DNA of 17,623 nt from Solirubrobacteraceae bacterium (lineage in GTDB: Bacteria; Actinomycetota; Thermoleophilia; Solirubrobacterales; Solirubrobacteraceae). Both the position numbers and the translations under genes were made by a program. The notes beneath the pieces are model-generated. The model was given only the letters and a program-made list of their open reading frames with translations, did no database searches and was not told where the DNA came from. The stretch covers positions 1 to 17,623 of the forward strand of contig JASLHP010000129.1 in the NCBI GenBank assembly GCA_030149625.1, written 5' to 3'. Of the stretch, positions 13,977 through 17,623 are shown piece by piece; position 1 is the first letter of the stretch; every line of letters starts with the position of its first letter.

Positions 13977-16458
13977 GCTTCCCGACCGCGCGCGCGTGGT
14001 CATAATCGGCGGCGGCGTCGGGGGCGCCTCGATCGCCTACCACCTGGCCAAGCTGGGCGAGCGCGACGTCGTGCTGCTCGAGCGCGACGAGCTCACGAGC
14101 GGCTCGACGTTTCACTCCGCCGGCCTCGTCGGCCAGCTGCGATCGAGCGTGTCGCTGACACGCATGATGATGGACTCCGTCGAGCTCTACCGCACGCTGG
14201 ATTGTGGCTGGGTGCAGTGCGGCGGCATCCGCTTGGCATGCACGCCCGAGCGCGAGCAGGAGGTCATGCGTCAGGTTGCGTGGGCCAAGACATTCGGGCT
14301 GGCGCTCGAGCCGATCTCCGCGGAGCAGGCACGCGAGCTGTTCCCCCTGATGAGCACCGACGGCGTGCGCTGCGCCTCCTACCTGCCCAGCGACGGGTAC
14401 CTGGACCCGTCGCTGCTGACGACGGCGCTCGCCGACGGCGCGCGGGCGGGCGGCTGTCGCGTCTTTACGCACACGCGCGTCACGGGAATCGACGTCGATC
14501 GGGCTCCCACGCACGCCGTCGCGCGCGTGCGTGGCGTGCAGAGCGAGTGGGGGCCGATCGAGGCCGAGGTCGTGATCGACGCCGGCGGCATGTTCGCCGC
14601 CGAGATCGCGCGCATGGCCGGTGTGCGTGTGCCGATCGTGCCGTTCGCGCACGAGTACCTCGTCACGCAGCCGTTTCGCGCGCGCGGTGCGGGCGAGCAC
14701 CTGCCGACGCTGCGCGACCCCGACCTGCTGATCTACTTCCGCGAGGAGGGCGGCGGCCTGATCATGGGCGGCTACGAGCGTCACTCGGCGCCGTGGGCGC
14801 TCGACGAGCACCTGCTCGACGCGATCCCACAGGACTTCAATGGCCGTCTGCTCGAAGAGGACTGGCCGCGCTTCGAGGAGATCGCGGCGGCCTCGCGCAG
14901 ACGCGTGCCCGTGATGGACGAGATCACGGTCACCAGGCTGATCAACGGGCCCGAGGCGTTCACGCCCGACAACGAGTTCTGCCTCGGCGAGAGCGAGGTG
15001 CGCGGCTTCTTCGTCGCGGCGGGCTTCTGCGCACACGGACTCGCCGGCGCGGGCGGCGTCGGCAAGGTGATGGCCGAGTGGGTGCTCGAAGGCGAGCCCG
15101 CGATCGACGTGTGGGAGATGGACATTCGCCGCTTCGGCGCGCACTTCCGTTCGCCCAGCTACACGCTCAAGCGCACGCGGGAGGTGTACGAGACCTACTA
15201 CGACATCCGCTATCCAGGTCACGAGCGCCTCGCCGGGCGCCCGTTGCGTACCTCCAGCGCCTACCCGTGGCATGCCGAGCACGGCGCCGCGTTCGGCGAG
15301 AAGTCCGGCTGGGAGCGCGTCAACTGGTACGAGTCGAACGCAGCCGCCGGGGATGAGTCTCTGCGTCCGCGCGGGTGGGCGGGAATGCACTGGTCGCCCG
15401 CGATCGGCGCCGAGCACCGCGCCACGCGCGAGCGCGCCGGGCTGTTCGACGAGTCGTCGTTCGCCAAGCTCGAGATCGCAGGTCCGGGCGCCGCCGAGTT
15501 CCTCGCGCGGCTGTGCGACAACGACGTCGCGCGCGGCCTCGGCGCGATCACCTACACGCAGATGCTCAACCGTCGCGGCGGAATCGAGTGCGACTTCACC
15601 GTAACGCGCGTCGAGGAGGAGCTGTTCTCGATCGTCACGGGCACCGCCTTCGGCAACCACGACCTCAGCTGGATCCGCCGCCACGCGCCGCACGACGGCA
15701 GCGTGCGCTGCGCCGACGTAACCGCACGCTGGGCCTGCTTTGCGTTGTGGGGCCCACGCGCGTGCGACATCCTCGCGCCGCTGACCGACGATCGGCTCGA
15801 CTTCCCTTACATGCACATGCGCGAGCTCGCGGTCGGCGACGTGCCCGTGCGCGCGCTTCGGGTCACGTTCGTCGGCGAGCTCGGCTGGGAGCTGTACTGC
15901 CCCACCGAGTACGGCGCCGGACTTTGGCGCACGCTGTGGCAAGCGGGCCGCGAGCATGGCCTGACGGCCGGTGGATACCGCGCGATCGACTCGCTGCGTC
16001 TGGAGAAGGGCTACCGCGTGTGGGCGGCTGACATCACGCCCGACGAGACGCCGTACGAGGCCGGGCTGGGCTTCTGCGTGCGCAAGCAGGGAGGCTTCAT
16101 CGGCGCTGGCGCGCTGGGGCTCGGCGGCGGCGAGAAGCACCCGGCGCTCGCCAAGCCAGACAAGCGTCTGCGCTGCCTCGTGCTCGCGGACCCGCGTTCG
16201 GTCGCACTGGGCAACGAGCCCGTGCGCATCGGCGAGGAGATCGTCGGACGCGTGACCAGCGGCGGCTACGGCTACACCGTCGCGCGCTCGATCGCGTACG
16301 CATACGTGCCCGCCGAGACCGAGGAGGGAACGACCGTCGAGGTCGACATCTTCGGCCGCTGGGTCACCGGCATCGTCGCGCGAGAGCCGCTGTTCGACCC
16401 GAAGGGCGAGCGCGTCAGGACGCCGACTGCGACTGCGACGCCTGCGACGCCGGGCTGA
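13960..16458 (+). CDS. FAD-dependent oxidoreductase fused to GcvT, sarcosine/dimethylglycine dehydrogenase type
   Basis: The product is 832 aa. Residues ~12-370 form a DAO-type FAD domain with the Rossmann loop GGGVGGAS (17-24), Glu41 for the FAD ribose, and SGSTFHSAGLV, where His52 matches the residue that binds FAD covalently in mitochondrial dimethylglycine and sarcosine dehydrogenases. A linker domain (~375-440) precedes a GcvT aminomethyltransferase-like domain (~440-710; RAGLFDESSFAKLEI, FVGELGWELY, YRAIDSLRLEKGYR) and its C-terminal barrel (~725-820; RVTSGGYGYTV). Such enzymes oxidatively demethylate N-methyl amino acids and pass the carbon to tetrahydrofolate. The substrate here (dimethylglycine, sarcosine or another N-methyl compound) is not settled. 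The ATG follows GGGAGGAA at 13948-13955 by 4 nt and lies inside the phosphotransferase gene's end. The last 13 residues (RTPTATATPATPG) are low complexity, encoded in the overlap with the convergent gene. Confidence 0.9.
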   Translation: MVRPRELPDRARVVIIGGGVGGASIAYHLAKLGERDVVLLERDELTSGSTFHSAGLVGQLRSSVSLTRMMMDSVELYRTLDCGWVQCGGIRLACTPEREQEVMRQVAWAKTFGLALEPISAEQARELFPLMSTDGVRCASYLPSDGYLDPSLLTTALADGARAGGCRVFTHTRVTGIDVDRAPTHAVARVRGVQSEWGPIEAEVVIDAGGMFAAEIARMAGVRVPIVPFAHEYLVTQPFRARGAGEHLPTLRDPDLLIYFREEGGGLIMGGYERHSAPWALDEHLLDAIPQDFNGRLLEEDWPRFEEIAAASRRRVPVMDEITVTRLINGPEAFTPDNEFCLGESEVRGFFVAAGFCAHGLAGAGGVGKVMAEWVLEGEPAIDVWEMDIRRFGAHFRSPSYTLKRTREVYETYYDIRYPGHERLAGRPLRTSSAYPWHAEHGAAFGEKSGWERVNWYESNAAAGDESLRPRGWAGMHWSPAIGAEHRATRERAGLFDESSFAKLEIAGPGAAEFLARLCDNDVARGLGAITYTQMLNRRGGIECDFTVTRVEEELFSIVTGTAFGNHDLSWIRRHAPHDGSVRCADVTARWACFALWGPRACDILAPLTDDRLDFPYMHMRELAVGDVPVRALRVTFVGELGWELYCPTEYGAGLWRTLWQAGREHGLTAGGYRAIDSLRLEKGYRVWAADITPDETPYEAGLGFCVRKQGGFIGAGALGLGGGEKHPALAKPDKRLRCLVLADPRSVALGNEPVRIGEEIVGRVTSGGYGYTVARSIAYAYVPAETEEGTTVEVDIFGRWVTGIVAREPLFDPKGERVRTPTATATPATPG
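16415..16458. other. 44 bp tail-to-tail coding overlap with short repeats
   Basis: Both convergent genes end inside this stretch. It is built from near-repeats of GACTGC/GACGCC (16424-16451). The plus strand encodes an alternating Thr/Ala/Pro tail, and the minus strand a Gln/Ser/Ala tail ending QSQSAS. Confidence 0.85.
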
Positions 16459-17272
16459 GATCCCGGAGGCTCAGCGCCCGCGCCGGCGGGTCGTCGAGGA
16501 TCACCCGCGTCCGCACGTGCAGCTGCTCGTCCACGTGCAGCAGCTCGCCAGAGCTCAACAGCTGCCAGCCGGGGTCCGCGTCCATGCGCTCGCTCGCGAG
16601 CACCACCAGCGGCTGCGCTGTCCCGGCCCGCGTCTGCACGCGGGTGCCCAGGCTGCTCTCGTGTACGAGCGGCTCGCCCGGCTCGCGCTCGAGCACGTAC
16701 AGCGGGTGCGTCTGCGGGTAGCGAAGCGCCCACAGCCCGCGGGCGTCCGCGAGCAGCAGGTTGATCGCGAACACCGGCAGGTTCGCCGCCACCCATCCGC
16801 ACGCGGCCTCGATCCCTGCGCCGACGTCCCCGTCGCGCGCGGCGATCTCGCGCGTGATCAGCGCGAATAGACGCTCGGAGTCGGTGTCGCCTTTGACGAG
16901 CTGGCGGTCATCGCCGAGGTGCGCGTCGAGTGCGGGCAGATCCTCGATCACGCCGTTGTGCGCAAACAGCCGCGCATGCTGCTCGAACGGATGCGTGTTG
17001 CGTCGCTCGAGCGCGCCCGTCGAGGCGAAGCGGATGTGTGCGAGAAACCTGACGGCGCTGAGCTCGCGGGCCTCGCGCGCGAACCGACGGTCGCTGTAGG
17101 CGGCGTGAGCCTGCTTGCTGAGGTGCGGCCCGCCGTCGGCGTCGAACCAGCCGAGGCCGGTTCCATCGGGCTCGCGGTGGCTTTGGACGGCGAGGCTGTC
17201 GGGCGCTTCCAGCAGCCAGAACGTCGCCCGGGCGGGCTCGCTCCCGGCGCTCATGCCGAACAGACGGCACAC
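16415..17272 (-). CDS. Class II glutamine amidotransferase
   Basis: The product is 285 aa. It is an N-terminal-nucleophile glutamine amidotransferase resembling YafJ/EgtC-like proteins. After removal of Met, Cys2 (MCRLFGMSAG) is the nucleophile. HIRFAS (Arg81), NTHPF (92-96), FAHNG (Asn106-Gly107, oxyanion hole) and GDTDSERLF (Asp131) build the glutamine site. Because Cys must be residue 2, GTG at 17270-17272 is the start, although the frame is open to 17317. It releases ammonia from glutamine or hydrolyses a gamma-glutamyl amide; no synthase domain or partner gene is next to it. It starts one base after the stop of the EAL gene (TAG-C-GTG), so translation is probably coupled to it. Its 3' end overlaps the FAD/GcvT gene tail-to-tail by 44 bp. 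Confidence 0.88.
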   Translation of the reverse strand: MCRLFGMSAGSEPARATFWLLEAPDSLAVQSHREPDGTGLGWFDADGGPHLSKQAHAAYSDRRFAREARELSAVRFLAHIRFASTGALERRNTHPFEQHARLFAHNGVIEDLPALDAHLGDDRQLVKGDTDSERLFALITREIAARDGDVGAGIEAACGWVAANLPVFAINLLLADARGLWALRYPQTHPLYVLEREPGEPLVHESSLGTRVQTRAGTAQPLVVLASERMDADPGWQLLSSGELLHVDEQLHVRTRVILDDPPARALSLRDLSPASQASQSQSAS

Positions 17273-17273
17273 G

Positions 17274-17623
17274 CTATGGCCGCGGCAGCGGCGGCATGTG
17301 GGCGAGCTCGGGTGCATCTTCGCTGCGCTGGAAGAACTCCTCGATCGAGGCCGAGTCGAGCGGGCGCGCGAACAGGAAGCCTTGACCGTGGTCGCACTCC
17401 TCGTCCTTGAGCAGCGACAGCTCTTGCTGCTGCTCGATGCCCTCGGCGAACGTCTCGATCGAGAGCGCCTTGCCGAGCTGCACGAGCGTGCGGATCAGGG
17501 TCTCGCCCTCCTTGTTGTGGCTGAGCCCGGAGATGAACGAGCGATCGATCTTGAGTGCATCGACTGGAAACTGCTGGAGGTGCGCGAGCGAAGAGTAGCC
17601 GGTGCCGAAGTCGTCGATCGCGA
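17274..17623 (-). CDS. EAL-domain cyclic-di-GMP phosphodiesterase, C-terminal part (partial)
   Basis: This is the last 115 codons of a gene that begins beyond the window. The residues are the second half of an EAL domain: IDDFGTGYSSLAHLQQFPVD, then LKIDRSFISGL, then FAEGIEQQQEL and GQGFLFARPL. The metal-binding Asp-Asp, the catalytic-site Lys and the Glu of AEGIE are present, so this half is intact; the EAL motif itself is outside the window. A ~25-residue tail (QRSEDAPELAHMPPLPRP) follows the domain. It would degrade c-di-GMP, possibly as part of a larger sensor. It is the second c-di-GMP enzyme in the window and the upstream partner of the glutamine amidotransferase gene, whose start lies one base after its TAG. 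Confidence 0.92.
   Translation of the reverse strand, partial: AIDDFGTGYSSLAHLQQFPVDALKIDRSFISGLSHNKEGETLIRTLVQLGKALSIETFAEGIEQQQELSLLKDEECDHGQGFLFARPLDSASIEEFFQRSEDAPELAHMPPLPRP

Noticed and set aside
13738..16140. An 800-codon open frame on the minus strand opposite the FAD/GcvT gene
   Set aside because: It is antisense to a protein with clear domains, its product is Arg/Ala/Val/His-rich without recognisable motifs, and long antisense frames are common in GC-rich DNA.
17273..17317. N-terminal extension of the glutamine amidotransferase
   Set aside because: The nucleophile Cys must directly follow the initiator residue, which fixes the start at GTG 17272.

Overview
The window is dense, high-GC (about 70%) bacterial chromosome. 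Its codons strongly prefer G or C in the third position, its genes are tightly packed, and several starts look leaderless. The best guess is an actinobacterium of the Thermoleophilia/Solirubrobacterales type. The main clue is the secreted PKD protein, whose C-terminus resembles a cell-surface module common in that lineage. This placement is inference from protein character and not from any search. No rRNA, tRNA, CRISPR array, insertion sequence, phage gene or integration site was seen.

Layout, left to right. (1) 1-2322: the 3' end of a D-Ala-D-Ala ligase gene converges on a bifunctional-nuclease (DUF151) gene. Next come a GtrA-type membrane protein gene and, divergent from it, an NlpC/P60 lipoprotein gene followed by a small two-helix membrane protein gene. 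The theme is the cell envelope. (2) 2340-7036: a secreted PKD-domain protein gene (minus strand) is divergent from a CHASE-GGDEF-EAL cyclic-di-GMP enzyme gene (plus strand), across a 200 bp gap. (3) 7145-9762: a polar amino acid ABC transporter operon in the order lipoprotein binding protein, permease, ATPase. A perfect 11 bp stem-loop lies at the binding-protein/permease junction. (4) 9759-12677: a PLP aminotransferase, an alpha/beta hydrolase and a short-chain dehydrogenase. (5) 12963-16458: a choline-kinase-like phosphotransferase overlaps a two-part FAD oxidase/GcvT protein of the sarcosine/dimethylglycine dehydrogenase type. (6) 16415-17623: a class II glutamine amidotransferase gene lies one base downstream of the end of an EAL-domain gene that runs off the window.

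How the genes may work together. The ABC transporter and the convergent aminotransferase could form an amino acid uptake and catabolism unit. The phosphotransferase and FAD/GcvT pair points to metabolism of choline-derived or other N-methylated compounds feeding one-carbon units to tetrahydrofolate. Two cyclic-di-GMP enzymes and two envelope-active proteins suggest surface or lifestyle control. These links rest on gene order and family knowledge and are not proven by the sequence.

The most distinctive sequence-level signals are: a repeated TANNNT-(6 or 7 nt)-start-codon pattern indicating leaderless transcripts, which also supports an otherwise unnoticed 105-codon ORF at 12593-12910; the 8071-8100 stem-loop with a Shine-Dalgarno-like loop; a 44 bp tail-to-tail coding overlap at 16415-16458; and a secreted protein that seems to keep a metallopeptidase-like framework while lacking the expected zinc-binding histidine. 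I did not find convincing evidence of a wholly new system.
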